DNA from: Branchinecta lynchi
Taxonomy: Eukaryota; Arthropoda; Branchiopoda; Anostraca; Branchinectidae
Direction of reading: 5' to 3'
Assembly (NCBI GenBank): GCA_023053575.1
Contig: JAKZAP010000009.1
Span: 18,271,869-18,335,868, forward strand
Length of the DNA: 64,000 bases
Position numbers and translations under genes: made by a program. The notes under the pieces are model-generated. The model saw only the letters and a program-made list of their open reading frames with translations, searched no databases and had not been told where the DNA came from. Of the stretch, positions 42,389 through 53,239 are shown in pieces (within the stretch, counting starts at the first letter, position 1; each line of letters opens with the position of its first letter).

Positions 42389-44300
42389 ACGAGCTCATAT
42401 GGCACTTGTTACGAGTAGGCACGGCTCGGTTATGTCAATGATATATCTAGTGTTTGCTAGGTGTCTTCCCACCAAGTTTCATCTCGATCCCTCCACTCAT
42501 AGCGTTTTCCAATATTTCCGGTTCTCCCCTCCAGCTCCCCCCAAAAGTCACCGGATCCGGTCCGGATTTTAAGTGGGTCGTCTGAGGCATGAGGTCTTTC
42601 CAAATATCAAGTTTCATCGAGATCCGGTCACCCGTTCAAAAGTTATAAATACTTCAAGATTCCGGATTCCCCCTCCCTCCACTCCCCCCACAGTGCCCGA
42701 ATCGGCTCGGTTATGTCAATGATGTATCTAGTGTTTGCTAGGTGTCTTCCCACCAAGTTTCATCTCGATCCCTCCACTCATAGCGTTTCCAAAGATTTCC
42801 GGTTGCCCCCTCCAGCTCCCCCCAAAAGTCACCGGATCCGGTCCAGATTTTAAGTGGGTCGTCTAAGGGATGAGGTCTTTCCAAACATCAAGTTCCATCG
42901 AGATCCGATCACCCGTTCAAAAGTTATAAATACGTCAAGATTCCGGATTCCCCCTCCCTCTACTCCCCCCACAGTACCCGAATCGGCTCGGTTATGTCAA
43001 TGATGTATCTAGTGTTTGCTAGGTGTCTTCCCACCAAGTTTCATCTCGATCCCTCCACTCATAGCGTTTCCCAAGATTTCCGGTTGCCCCCTCCAGCTCC
43101 CCCCAAAAGTCACCGGATCCGGTCCAGATTTTAAATGGGTCGTCTGAGGGATAAGGTCTTTCCAAATATCAAGTTCCATCGAGATCCGATCCCCCGTTCA
43201 AAAGTTATAAATACCTCAAGATTCCGGATTCCCCCTCCCTCTACTCCCCCCACAGTACCCGAATCGGCTCGGTTATGTCAATGATGTATCTAGTGATTGC
43301 TAGGTGTCTTCCCACCAAGTTTCATCTCGATCCCTCCACTCATAGCGTTTCCCAAGATTTCCGGTTGCCCCCTCCAGCTCCCCCCAAAAGTCACCGGATC
43401 CGGTCCGGATTTTAAGTAGGTCGTCTGAGGCATGAGGTCTTTTCAAATATCAAGTTCCATCGAGATCCGATCACCCGTTCAAAAGTTATAAATACCTCAA
43501 GATTCCGGATTCCCCCTCCCTCTACTCCCCCCACAGTACCCGAATCGGCTCGGTTATGTCAATGATGTATCTAGTGTTTGCTAGGTGTCTTCCCACCAAG
43601 TTTCATCTCGATCCCTCCACTCATAGCGTTTCCAAAGATTTCCGGTTGCCCCCTCCAGCTCCCCCCAAAAGTCACCGGATCCGGTCCGGATTTTAAGTAG
43701 GTCGTCTGAGGCATGAGGTCTTTCCAAATATCAAGTTCCATCGAGATCCGATCACCCGTTCAAAAGTTATAAATACCTCAAGATTCCGGATTCCCCCTCC
43801 CTCCACTCCCCCCCCACAGTGCCCGAATCGGCTCGGTTATGTCAACGATGTATCTAGTGTTTGCTAGGTGTCTTCCCACCAAGTTTCATCTCGATCCCTC
43901 CACTCATAGCGTTTCCCAAGATTTCCGGTTGCCCCCTCCAGCTTCCCCCAAAAGTCACCGGATCCGGTCCGGATTTTAAGTGGGTCGTCTGAGGCATGAG
44001 GTCGTTCCAAATATCAAGTTTCATCGAGATCCGATCACCCGTTCAAAAGTTAAAAATACCTCAAGATTCCGGATTCCCCCTCCCTCCACTCCCCCCACGG
44101 TGCTCGGATCGGGGAAGTGACTATTTCCAACTTAATCATTTGGGGTCCCTGATATGCCTGCCAAGTTTTATCATCCTAGCTTATGTGGAAGTGCCCGAAC
44201 TAGCAAAACCTGGACAGACCGACAGACCGACGGACGGACAGAAATTGCGATCCCTATATGGCACTTGGCCGAAGGGCAAGTGCCATAAAAATATTCCAGA
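42389..44300 (+). mobile_element. HINE/pearl-like element with six 281-bp units
   Basis: CGGCTCGGTTATGTCAA(T/C)GAT(A/G) starts units at 42422, 42703, 42984, 43265, 43546 and 43829, a 281-283 bp period to about 44110. It is followed by a unique part, a GACAGACCGACGGACGG microsatellite (44213-44241) and a terminal hairpin (44258-44286: ATGGCACTT-GCC paired with GGC-AAGTGCCAT, loop GAAG). The left end repeats ATATGGCACTTG (42398). The minisatellite, microsatellite and 3' hairpin order is that of Helitron-related pearl/HINE elements; no Rep/helicase is present. A truncated copy is at 1.98-2.20 kb. Confidence 0.75.
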
Positions 44301-44555
44301 AGAAGGGTTGACTGGAGACATTTATTCATTTCTAAAATTGTTCGATACTGAAATAAGGCGTATGCAAAATGGAGCAAAAACTATAGCTTGGAAACACTAT
44401 TTCGTATTTGGATTGGGTTTTCTGCAGGCAATGTTAACGGAGGTCATATAGATAGTGATGATACTTTGTACTCTTCATTCAGGCGTCCTTTAATGAATTC
44501 AGAACAGAAGTCAAGTTTTGTGTGTGTATCATGTCTGGACTCTGCGATACTCTAG

Positions 44556-44755
44556 CTAGATGACTAACTATATGTGCCGATGGAAAATCACCGTGTACCT
44601 CGCAGAAGAACCAGAAGCGTCACCACAGCTATCCCCAGCGAACGCCGTTTATTGGTTGACACAGGATTTGAGTCATTGTTCGGGCGACGTTTCTAGTTCT
44701 TCCCGAGGTTCACTGTCGTGTTTTGGACTTCGTCATATAGAGAGAGTACCGTCGT
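44556..44755 (-). repeat. ACTAAGTCC family copy, inverted
   Basis: GCGACGTTTCTAGTTCTTCC through TTTTGGACTTCGTCATATAG is the reverse complement of the 10.52-kb member. Confidence 0.5.
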
Positions 44756-45590
44756 CTATTTGATCAATTTAAATCAGAGCTACACTACGTTTTTTGACAT
44801 TTTGCCAGGGGTTAGAAAACATAATGTTTTTTTTTTGTAGCGATAAATAATTCTTTGGAGTGTTTCGGTGCATGGTTTCACCCTCTTATCCCTTACTTCA
44901 GTCTTTTTTTCTTGTTGTGTTGTTTAATAGAACATCCTCGCAAGCAGTGCTTTTGTTGTGCTATTTATGGATCCTCGAACGTCTTGTTAATAAAACTACT
45001 CTACTACTATTTGGGATAGTATCCTTCATCTTTCTTTCCAAAATAAATCCTAGCTCTTCGGCGCGAGGAGTATTAGTTCCTGTGAAATGAAGCGGGTGAG
45101 TTTCTGGCCTTTGGGTAATTCCCAGTTAGGAACTAGAGCTTTTGATAAGAAATACGAGATAGGAAAGACATGAAATGAACAGTTAAATTTTGGAGGAAAC
45201 AGGAATTAGAAAATTAATTTTTACTATTCAGTCGTTTGTTAGGAAAAGAAAGGCTAATGAAAACGGTTGCGTCTCAAAAATGCTCTGCAGCAAGCTAATT
45301 GTATCCGTCAAAGGGACTGCAAAAAGCATACGTAATTGGACTCGGGAATAGCAAAACACCTTAAACTGAAAACATGCCGGAATTCCTTTATTCCCGAGGG
45401 ATTATTGACTTCCTCGGAAAGGGTGTATCAATGTTAATGAAACCGTGTTGCCCTTCCACCGCAAGTCTCCTATAGGGGGCTGGAGCAGCAGTACCCCTAG
45501 ATTTTCCGAATCTTCTTCCTTGGTGATATTTTTCCACCGCTAGATTGGTTTCAATAGGCAAAATGCAAAGCAATGACTTTTCACGGTATA
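44756..45590. other. Intergenic with LINE-like tail
   Basis: GTCTTGTTAATAAAACTACTCTACTACT (about 44980-45008) looks like a LINE 3' end with a CTA tail. No RT residue is identifiable. The remainder is unrecognised. Confidence 0.35.
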
Positions 45591-45741
45591 CACTCGAAAA
45601 AGTATCTCCTACATCGGATTATCGTGCATAACCGAATTCGGAGATTTTTACTCCGAGTTCGGTGAGTTAAAATCCGATGGAGGATTAAAATCCTAAAATG
45701 CAAAATAAAGTTATCTAAAAGCGGAATTTTTTTTTACAATG
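45591..45741. mobile_element. Tc1/mariner-like MITE (copy 2), TA TSD
   Basis: CACTCGAAAAAGTATCTCC and TTTTTTTACAATG with TA outside both ends. Interior ATCGGATTATCGTGCATAACC, GAATTCGGAGATTTTTACTCC and AGTTAAAATCCGATGGAGGATTAAAA as at 51.4 kb. Confidence 0.6.
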
Positions 45742-46004
45742 TATTCGAAAACTAGCCTGCTTCTAATTTACACCAAAAAGAGCAAATAAATTGTGAGTCA
45801 GTGTCATAGTTATAAAGCTGGACTGGGTCCCAAAATTTACTCCCCCAAGGTTTACTGAAATGGGCCGCTGCTCGACTGAATACCAGACTCGAAGCTGCAA
45901 TTGTAAAAGTGTACGAACCGTTACGCCCGAAATCTTCGTACCACTTCAGTTCTATGATCTAATTGTAAAGTAAATTGTTATTTGTTTGATATTACTATGT
46001 TGGT

Positions 46005-46300
46005 TATAAATTTTGGTTGGGTTCGACAGAAGTTGCCGGCCATCGCTTACCCTCGCTTGCGCATTGGGTATTTTTTTCCGTTGAGTTTCGGGTTGATCTT
46101 CTCGAGTGTCGGTGGGTTTGCCGGGTGGGTTCCCGTCTAGTGGTGGGTGTCATGGAATTATCAGTATTCATTCATATAATTACTTATGTCATATGGTTTG
46201 TTCTGTATTATGCCGGGTTTTTGTCAATCGACCTTGCGTCTCCGACTTGGCCCTCTCTCTAAATTTTATAATTTTGTACAGAAGTGTAAATTAAAACATT
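46005..46300 (+). repeat. Solo 3' UTR of the Jockey/CR1-type LINE
   Basis: TTTTGGTTGGGTTCGACAG, GGCCATCGCTTACCCTCGCTTGCGCATTGGG, GTCGGTGGGTTTG and GGGTTTTTGTCAATCGACCTTG match in the same order the 3' UTR downstream of the RT at 61.35-61.60 kb (there on the minus strand). It ends TTGTACAGAAGTGTAAATTA. 5' truncation leaves no coding part; the short frames here are incidental. Confidence 0.75.
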
Positions 46301-47420
46301 GAGCCTAATATCCGTTAGCAATATGATTGTAGGCGTATATGAATTAATCTTAAATTGTGGGTTTTGGATTTTCTGTTTTCGCCAAATCCCGGCGAATCCA
46401 TCCAAATGTCGACTTCGTAAGAAAACGAAGCTGGGAGATCGATTTCCTTCTAGAATTAATCTGCCGAATATACAGTCAAACTTCATTCGTACCCTACTTT
46501 AGCTGCGTTCTTTGTCTTGGGAGTTCTAACCGGTGGTCTCCAGTTTTTCTTATAAGCCGTTTTTGCATCCACCGGTGACTACTCACCAGTCTTATAACCC
46601 GTTTTTGAACTAACCGATGTCCGGTGTTACCTCACCGGTGCGGACTAACCAGAACCTGCTCGGGAGCCCAGCTTCAGCGAGGAGTTAGCCAGCGTTTTAA
46701 GAGAAGAGCCGGAAACTGGTGACAACATACCAGAGACAGCCCTGAGTGCAACGAACGCGACTTTTGTTATCACTTCAACTCCAACTTTCAGCTTTTTCGT
46801 ACGGAACTGATAAGTGCCGACAGGAATCCATTCCACAAGTACCGGACCCTAATTATGATTGATTGATTGATTATCTGTTCAAAAATAAATACCGACATAC
46901 CACATCCAATAAACAAAAATATGAATGGTCATTCAACTTTGCATCGCCTGTTACAGGCTTAAATACGGTACTAAATAAATAAGACCTCTGTCAAGTCATG
47001 TTGGTCTCAGCTTAAAGCTTGACTGAAAATCCAACTTATTTTTATTTCTTTTAACTGAACACACTGCATAATTTGGATTGCGTTAAAGTTTAACCGAAAA
47101 GGTCTAGGATACGACAATCTAGTTACCCATCACTTGTTCCCTTAAATAATCTTGAAAACCCGATGAAAAAGCGTTAGTTTGTTTTTCTGATATTTCCGAA
47201 TAAGCGATTATACCATTGTGCTTGCCGCTCTTCCCGTTTTTGTGATAGCTCTATGGTGCCTCGAACATTTGGCAACAACACCAGCAGCAAACAAATAAAT
47301 AAACCGGTGTCGACTAAATTGTGACGGAATTCCATACAAGCGTGATCATGTACCAAATAAACAAAAAAGTGTCTGCAGTGCCAAAAACAAACTAGATATG
47401 GCGGAACGTCGTTTCTGCTA
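46301..47420. other. Intergenic with LINE tail and one unexplained frame
   Basis: A (GATT)n tail at 46856-46875 with AAAATAAATACCGACATACC suggests a minus-strand LINE 3' end. A 63-codon minus-strand frame at 46645-46836 has no internal repeats but no recognisable domain; it could be an exon or chance. CACCGGTG-type words (46570-46645) recur. Confidence 0.35.
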
Positions 47421-47599
47421 GTGAGGTGTCTTGTGTATTGATAGTGGCTGCCCGATTTTCATCATCAGCAACTGTTGCATCAGATGGAACACCTTTAGCA
47501 ATGTCTTGGCACCTTTATTACAGGGTTGGTGGGAGATACAGTGTTTAATTAAATTACTGGTCTCTCTCAACCTTGTGGTTACGGACCAACATTCGACAA

Positions 47600-49300
47600 A
47601 CCTTTGCCACCTGTAACTTATCTGAGGTAAATCCTTCCTTATTCCTTTGAATCACTAAGAATGGCTGATTCAGTCAGGATTGAGGGCAGATTGAGGGGGA
47701 CTGTATGGCTGCTAAATGGCCTAACATTGTCGGAACCGTTCTATCCTAATAATAAGATTTTTTTTCAAAAATATGGAAAGTAGAATTGCATGACATCTCA
47801 GTAATCACTAGAATTTGCTTGTATTGTTGTACAATGCAGGGAAAGGAGGGGTACCTGACCTCATTTTACACTAACTCAATGTTTCAGCAAAAATGTTTAA
47901 ATGAAATGTGCATGCTGTCTGACGGTCAAGAGGTAAAATATGACTTTTTTTAATAAAAAAAAAAACTTCTGGCTCTTGGGCTCGAACCCTTATTAATGTG
48001 TTCAAAATACTCAAATTCTGTGCCTTTTCTTTGTTTTCAAGCTGCTTTGTGAAGGTATTTTCGGGTCATCGACTTTGGTAACTGAAGGGATCTTTTCTGA
48101 AAAGAAAATATGTTTAACTAGAAATACTGAAGCAATATGTATCTGTCAATTTTGTAAGCCATTCAATTAGCTTCGATCTAGTGTGTTTGTCATATTTGTT
48201 GGTTCCGTTTTTAGCCAGATAGATTATTCTGAAGGCAAGACTTCTCTGGAAAATTGAAATCTTGTCTGAGGTTGTCAACCCCTCCTTTAATGCAGAGTAT
48301 GCGATTCAACGCCTTTCACTCTTTTTTCCCCTAACTTTGCTGTATTCCACTCTTTCTTGCTTATGAAAAAGTTTTTCGCAAATTCTAAACTCTTCCTTCT
48401 TTCATTTGCTGGTTTAAATGAACTAGCAGCAAGGTAAAATAATTTTTACGAAGTTGTCGGCTAGTTTGAGTGTCTGACCTACCAGTCAAGGAAAAAATCT
48501 GATTTATTATATATTGACAAAAAAATATGTTAATTTCCAGACTGTTATATGTTTGTTTGTGAATGCTTGGAGCTTTGAAAAAAAAACAGAGCCGAAAATA
48601 TTCAGTGGGACTGCATAGCCTTGTCAAAACCATTCAGACCCAATACTATAAATTTTCTGTTCTATTTCCCACCATTCAGTAATCCCTAGGATTTGCCTGT
48701 ACAATGCAGATAGAACAGTAGCAGCATGCTTATTTGGACACCTCTCTAAATTTTCCATATCTTGGCCCTGTTTACAAAACAGTTGACAATATAGTGAAAT
48801 ATCAAATTTCGTATCAGTAAATAGGAGTCTCTTGCAGCAATTTTCCTGTCACAAAATGAAAAGTTGTTTTTACCTACATTCTTTGAATTTAAATTTTTCC
48901 TTCTTTAATTTGCTGGTTCAAATCGACCAACTGTGAGGTAAACAAAACAAAAAATGGAATGAGTTGTCTGTCGGTTTGAGTGCTTGAAGTATCTGTGAAG
49001 GAAAAAAAATCTGATAAAGTATGTACACGCTCGTTACCTATTGACAAAAATATGTTGAGTTTCAGACTGTTGTGTTGTTTTGTGAAAGCTTGGAACCTTG
49101 AAAGAAGAAACAGAGCAAGGGGGAACAGAGCCTAAACTGTTCAAGTCTTGGATGAAACCTAGCAATTAGTACATATACTAGCATTTTGGCACCTTTGTTA
49201 CGTTGGGTGCAGTATTGATATTTGATTTGAACCGCTGGTGTCTCTTAACCCTGTGGTTAAGGACCAATATTTAACGCACCTTACCTGAACAATGTTTTAG
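47600..49300. repeat. Diverged direct duplication, about 506-bp period
   Basis: TTCCTTCTTTCATTTGCTGG (48391) through AGACTGTTATATG and GAATGCTTGGAGC recurs as TTCCTTCTTTAATTTGCTGG (48897) through AGACTGTTGTGTTG and GAAAGCTTGGAACC. ACCTTGTGGTTACGGACCAA (47571) is echoed at 49.24 kb (CCTGTGGTTAAGGACCAA), and CAGTAATC.CTAG.ATTTGC at 47.80 and 48.68 kb. Units are well diverged. If the minus-strand gene is real, these are partly duplicated introns or exons. Confidence 0.55.
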
Positions 49301-49384
49301 CACCTTTAGCACCCACCATTCTAAGCACATTCCAGGTTTCACCTTCAGCTCCACTGTGTCCAAACCCTGACAACCATCAAGATG
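49285..49384 (-). CDS. Candidate exon of minus-strand gene (unknown product)
   Basis: Minus strand: acceptor CAATTTTTTAG, then an open 100-nt block reading HLDGCQGLDTVELKVKPGMC and LEWWVLKVLKHCS, then donor TTCAG|GTAAGG, a strong consensus. Phase in 0, out 1. It lies downstream of the block with a stop at 49586, so it would need that exon to be spliced earlier (a weak donor CCA|GTTACA exists) or would belong to another transcript. No domain recognised. Confidence 0.35.
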
Positions 49385-49585
49385 CTAAAAAATTGTATCA
49401 GTCTACAAACTATGTTTGTCCAGACAAGTAGCCCATTTCTTAGGCCAAACTACTGAAATGCAGCTGCTCAGAATAAAGACCAGTCTATTTTTTTTTACTA
49501 TTTTACGCCAAAAACACAATGAAGCACTTAGAATAAAACCGTATATCTCTTTAGCTTCATGAGTTTCAAAACATTGTATAGCCCA

Positions 49586-49708
49586 TTATTCTTCACTAAA
49601 TTTCATCCAATCAGGTGCAGTTTTGACTGATGATGACCAACACAGCTGTTCGAATGTAACTGGCACAAGGCAAGCCTGCAAGGCTGAAATCGCCAGGTCC
49701 ATATTATC
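49586..49708 (-). CDS. Candidate terminal exon of minus-strand gene
   Basis: After acceptor TTATGATTACTTTCAG the frame reads DNMDLAISALQACLVPVTFE then QLCWSSSVKTAPDWMKFSEE and stops at TAA. The composition is soluble-protein-like, but I recognise no family. No AATAAA was seen in the next 80 nt. The exon that should precede it with matching phase was not found between here and 51207. Confidence 0.35.
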   Translation of the reverse strand, partial: DNMDLAISALQACLVPVTFEQLCWSSSVKTAPDWMKFSEE

Positions 49709-51206
49709 CTGAAAGTAATCATAAAATTAGAATGCAAGTTTATGTTTGAATATAAAGCTTCATGCTACTGTTTCTCTATGCCTTCCCCCTCTTCTTCTTC
49801 AAACACACAGCTATCTGAGCACTGAGCAGTCCTCACATAGTTAATTAACCCCCCAAAATACCCCGTTTATTGGTATATAGATTATATTATTTTCAAAATA
49901 CTGAACACTGTCAGTAGTTTCATAACAGATAACACAAGGATGCTCAGGTTCAATGGACAACACTCAACAGACAACACCTTGGATGTAATGTTGTGTTTGA
50001 AACTCGTTATGGGTGAATATGTTATCGTTATGGGTGTAATATGTCTCGTATATGCTATGCATAATAAGCATTGCCAGGAAGAGCAAGAAAGGGAGTAAAA
50101 GTGAAAGAAGTATTACATAATTTTAGTAAGGACGAAGCAAACCTGGTCCAAAAAATCTGGAACCAAAATATAACGAATATTTGCTTTCAAAGTAGATACT
50201 AGTCTTGGGCAAGAAAGGTAATATGAAGAAATGTATGATTTTCGTGAGGATGAAGGGGAGTAAGTTTTGACTTACACCTTGACAGGGGTGTAACTAACAT
50301 CCTGGGAGGGGGGAGGGGCTATGCTAATTAACAAGCTTCAAAGATTCAATCCTAGCTAACAAATTCTTGCCATTAGCTACCGGCATGATAATTACCATCT
50401 GCAAACACGTAGGTGAATAAGGGCTTTTTGAACATCCAAGCCCTTGTAAGTAGCTTCTGAGGTGTGAACACTCAACTCGCAATTCGCCTTACACCAGTTC
50501 AGCGCTCCAAGTGGACTAGTTTCTGCCAATCCCCCATCGTCTCAGAATCAGTACTCGTATAGACACACTAAGCAGTCGGATTCATAAGGTATTGGGTAAC
50601 TTTCAGTTTCTGCTACTGAGACATAAGCAAAACCTCCATTAGGGACTCAGATTGCAGGTTTTCTACTCATGAACCTGTGGATCTATTTTACTCTGTCAAT
50701 TGCGGTGGTGAGGTAGAGGGGGATTTACAGAAACTAGTCCGCTTAGAAGCGGTGAACCGGAATATGGCGAATTTCCGAATACTGAAGTTTCATTTGTAAC
50801 AGGGGTTGCATTTTTAACCACTGACAGAAACAATTAAAGCTCGTTTTGCATTCTTCTCATATATTCCCTTATTATGTCTTAAAGGACACCTCGCACTACA
50901 GAGTGTTTCTGCTGTTTTGGGATATTTGACTACTTTACAACTTAGCTTTCCTTACAGAAAATTACACAAGGCTGTAGCTTTTCTTGGCCTCTCCTTACAG
51001 CCCCTCACCCTGGATGGCAAACTCGGCAAAATTTGCATAACCAGTTTTCGCACCAATGAGCCAACAGTATTGGCCTGTTTGACTATCCTCCCATTTTATT
51101 TGTCCCCCTGCTAACTCCCCCAGAATACCTAAAAAAAAAAAAGAATCCTAATACATGTGTCACAAATGCCAATGCAAGATCTACAACTGAAAAGCTAGAA
51201 ACCTAC
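49709..51206. other. Probable intron space, few repeats
   Basis: CAGGGGTGTAACTAACATCC (50284) followed by a G-rich tract looks like a hAT-type left end. TTAAAGGACACC (50.88 kb) may be another TIR end. A 65-codon plus frame (50917-51114) is unsupported. Confidence 0.35.
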
Positions 51207-51264
51207 CTAATGTGATACTCTTCTTCATCAAGTTGGTTGAAACCAGCTGTTACCAACAAAGCTT
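51207..51264 (-). CDS. Candidate exon (second of an in-phase pair)
   Basis: Minus strand: acceptor CGCATCTATAG, 58 nt reading (E)ALLVTAGFNQLDEEEYHI, donor AG|GTAGGT. It joins the exon at 51304-51391 across a 39-nt intron with consistent phase (G + AA gives Glu); without splicing the frame stops within the intron (GAC TAA). No family recognised. Confidence 0.45.
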
Positions 51265-51303
51265 CTATAGATGCGGCGCAGAAAAGTGATTGCCTTTAGT
51301 CAC

Positions 51304-51391
51304 CTGTGTCCTCTGATTGCTGGGGGGTAGTAACTATGGGTTGATCTTGGAAGGGTGTTCTGAACTTCTCAAGGCTCGACTGCACTTCAAC
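51304..51391 (-). CDS. Candidate exon (first of an in-phase pair)
   Basis: Minus strand: polypyrimidine-poor but usable acceptor CTATTTTAG, 88 nt reading VEVQSSLEKFRTPFQDQPIV and TTPQQSEDT, donor CAG|GTGACT. The 39-nt intron to the next exon is very short for an animal. The phase of upstream candidates (51941-51999 and 53240-53436 both end in phase 2) does not fit its phase 0, so at least one exon is missing or mis-bounded. Confidence 0.45.
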
Positions 51392-51436
51392 CTAAAATAG
51401 AAACAGTTTTCAAAGGATGGAATTTCTAACCAATTA

Positions 51437-51773
51437 CATTGTAAAAAGTCTCTCCTACATCGGTCTTTAGAGGTTGCACATCACCAAGTCGGTGATTTTT
51501 ATTTCGAATTCGGAGAGTTAAAATCCGAATACAGGATTAAAACGCGAAAATGCGAAATGCTGCAGATTAAGTTATCCTAGTCTGCAGTATTTTGCATTCT
51601 AGCGTTTTAATCCTGTATCGGATTCTAACTCTCCGAATTCGGATTTTAACCCTCCGAATTCGGATTTTAACCCTCCGAATTCGGATTTTAACTCTCCGAA
51701 TTCGGATTTTAACTCTCTGATGATGTGTGATGTGCAACCACCAAAGTCCGATGTAGGAGAGACATTTACAGTG
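51437..51773. mobile_element. Tc1/mariner-like foldback MITE with expanded GAATTCGG array
   Basis: CATTGTAAAAAGTCTCTCC and GGAGAGACATTTACAGTG are the ends, with TA outside both (51435-51436, 51774-51775). GAATTCGGATTTTAACTC/CCTCC, a 21-bp word, is repeated four to five times at about 51625-51718, and arms AAAATGCGAAATGCTGCAG and CTGCAGTATTTTGCATTCT face each other. It would lie in an intron of the minus-strand gene. Confidence 0.7.
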
Positions 51774-51940
51774 TAGTTATCTTGTCACAGTTCCTCAAAA
51801 CATTTATATGTGGCCTCACCAAGAAGTATGACTAGATAGTTTCTTTGAAGAGCCAGACCATGTTTTTATATGCTACCCAAACGTCTCAAGCAGTAAGACT
51901 GGTTTGGTCTCAAACAGGGAGCGGCGAATCAGCATGGTAC

Positions 51941-51999
51941 CAGATATACATAACAAAGTCATCCCTGTTGTTTGTATGGTTGAGAGTCTTGATTACCTC
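51941..51999 (-). CDS. Candidate exon of minus-strand gene (weak)
   Basis: Minus strand: acceptor GGTTTACTAG, 59 nt reading EVIKTLNHTNNRDDFVMYI, donor CTG|GTACCA. Open only in this frame at usable length. A donor at GACTTT|GTTATG would give the phase 0 needed by 51391 but is a weaker match. Confidence 0.3.
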
Positions 52000-52329
52000 C
52001 TAGTAAACCAACCATTGCTAATTTTTTTCTCATAAAAACCTGACATATGTAATGTATATTTTGATGACCTAGCCTACTACAAAGCGATTCTTATTGGGTT
52101 TTTCTTATCAAGAAAATATTCAACAGTTACCAATGAGTTGCGATTCTGCACGTTGACATTTTGTTTCTGCATGATCTATGTTGGTATACTGTCTGTGCAG
52201 ATGGTGTCATTATGGGCTTACTGGTTAGGTTTGTTTTTAAGCCTGTTCATTTACTGATTTCATTTGTGAAAATAAAGCAAACACGAATATAGAATATGCA
52301 CTGTGTAGGACAGAATCCACAGTAGGTAT

Positions 52330-52880
52330 CTGCAAAGGCAAACAGTGCAAGGATTGCTGTGATGATCGATTATTTGCTTGGTGTGCTAGCTTTTTGCAAG
52401 GGACCTAAGGCTGAGTATGTTCCAGGCTATCTGGCATTCCATTCCCTTTTTGGCTCTTTTCACATGGTACAGGCAGGTCGATGCCAGTCCATTTTCTTCA
52501 GAAATACAGAATTGGACTGACATTCTCGTCAAAGTACATTGAGGCTTGCTTGTTTCATATTTGAAGGCAAAGCAACAGACTTCTCTGTTGCAGTGTGTAA
52601 GATTATAGCTGGTAACAACAACAACAAGCATGCAAACAAGATTGTAAACAAGGTGTAGGCTATTCCCAGAAATCACAGGATCTGCAAAGGCAAAAAGTCC
52701 AAGGATTGCTTCTGGGATTGACTATTTTCTTTGTAGGCTAGCTATTTGCAAGGACCTAAGGCTGAGTATGTTCCAGGCTGTATGGCTTTCTATTCTCCAT
52801 GGCTTTTTTTCACAAAGCCAGTAATTTTTCTTTGGAAATATAGAATCGGAACGTCATTCTTGTCGTAGTATATTGAAACA
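52330..52880. repeat. About 355-bp direct duplication
   Basis: GGCAAACAGTGCAAGGATTG through CCTAAGGCTGAGTATGTTCC (52338-52425) recurs as GGCAAAAAGTCCAAGGATTG through CCTAAGGCTGAGTATGTTCC (52690-52775), and so on to TGACATTCTCGTC/ACGTCATTCTTGTC. Each copy ends, on the minus strand, with the acceptor-like TTTGCCTTTGCAG. The 96-codon minus frame in one copy (52386-52676; hydrophobic start, eight cysteines) is disrupted in the other. Confidence 0.7.
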
Positions 52881-53239
52881 TGATATGAACTTGGTCTTTT
52901 CAGGTTGTGAGAAGCCAAAGGACTAATTTGAATTAATAGGTGTGTGGTACTACATATGTGGTGTATTTGCTTGGCTTTATTTCTATTTATTCATTTTTTT
53001 ACCTTATTTTTTTGAAAAGCACAAGGGTAAAAAAGGCTTTCTTCTTTGCAACTCTTTGAGGAACCCTGAGTGCGCAATTTACTTGGATTAAAAGTGACTT
53101 ATTTGCAGATGACTTGATTTCGCTACGCTAAAGTCTAGTTTATTTTTAGCCAGTTTAGGTCCATCACTAGTTTGTCCTGTTTCTTCAGTATTATTTGAAG
53201 ATGCTTTACGAAAAATTGGTATAAGAGTATTGTACAAAC

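Noticed and set aside
42422..44110. CRISPR-like regular repeats
   Set aside because: 281-bp direct units without spacers, in an animal genome and with HINE-type flanks; not a CRISPR array.
43996..44451. 151-codon plus-strand open frame
   Set aside because: It starts in the last 281-bp unit and runs through the microsatellite and terminal hairpin of the HINE-like element; other units do not keep the frame.
47960..48000. tRNA-like B box (GGTTCGAGCCC on the minus strand)
   Set aside because: No A box at the right distance, no acceptor stem or cloverleaf; a chance match.
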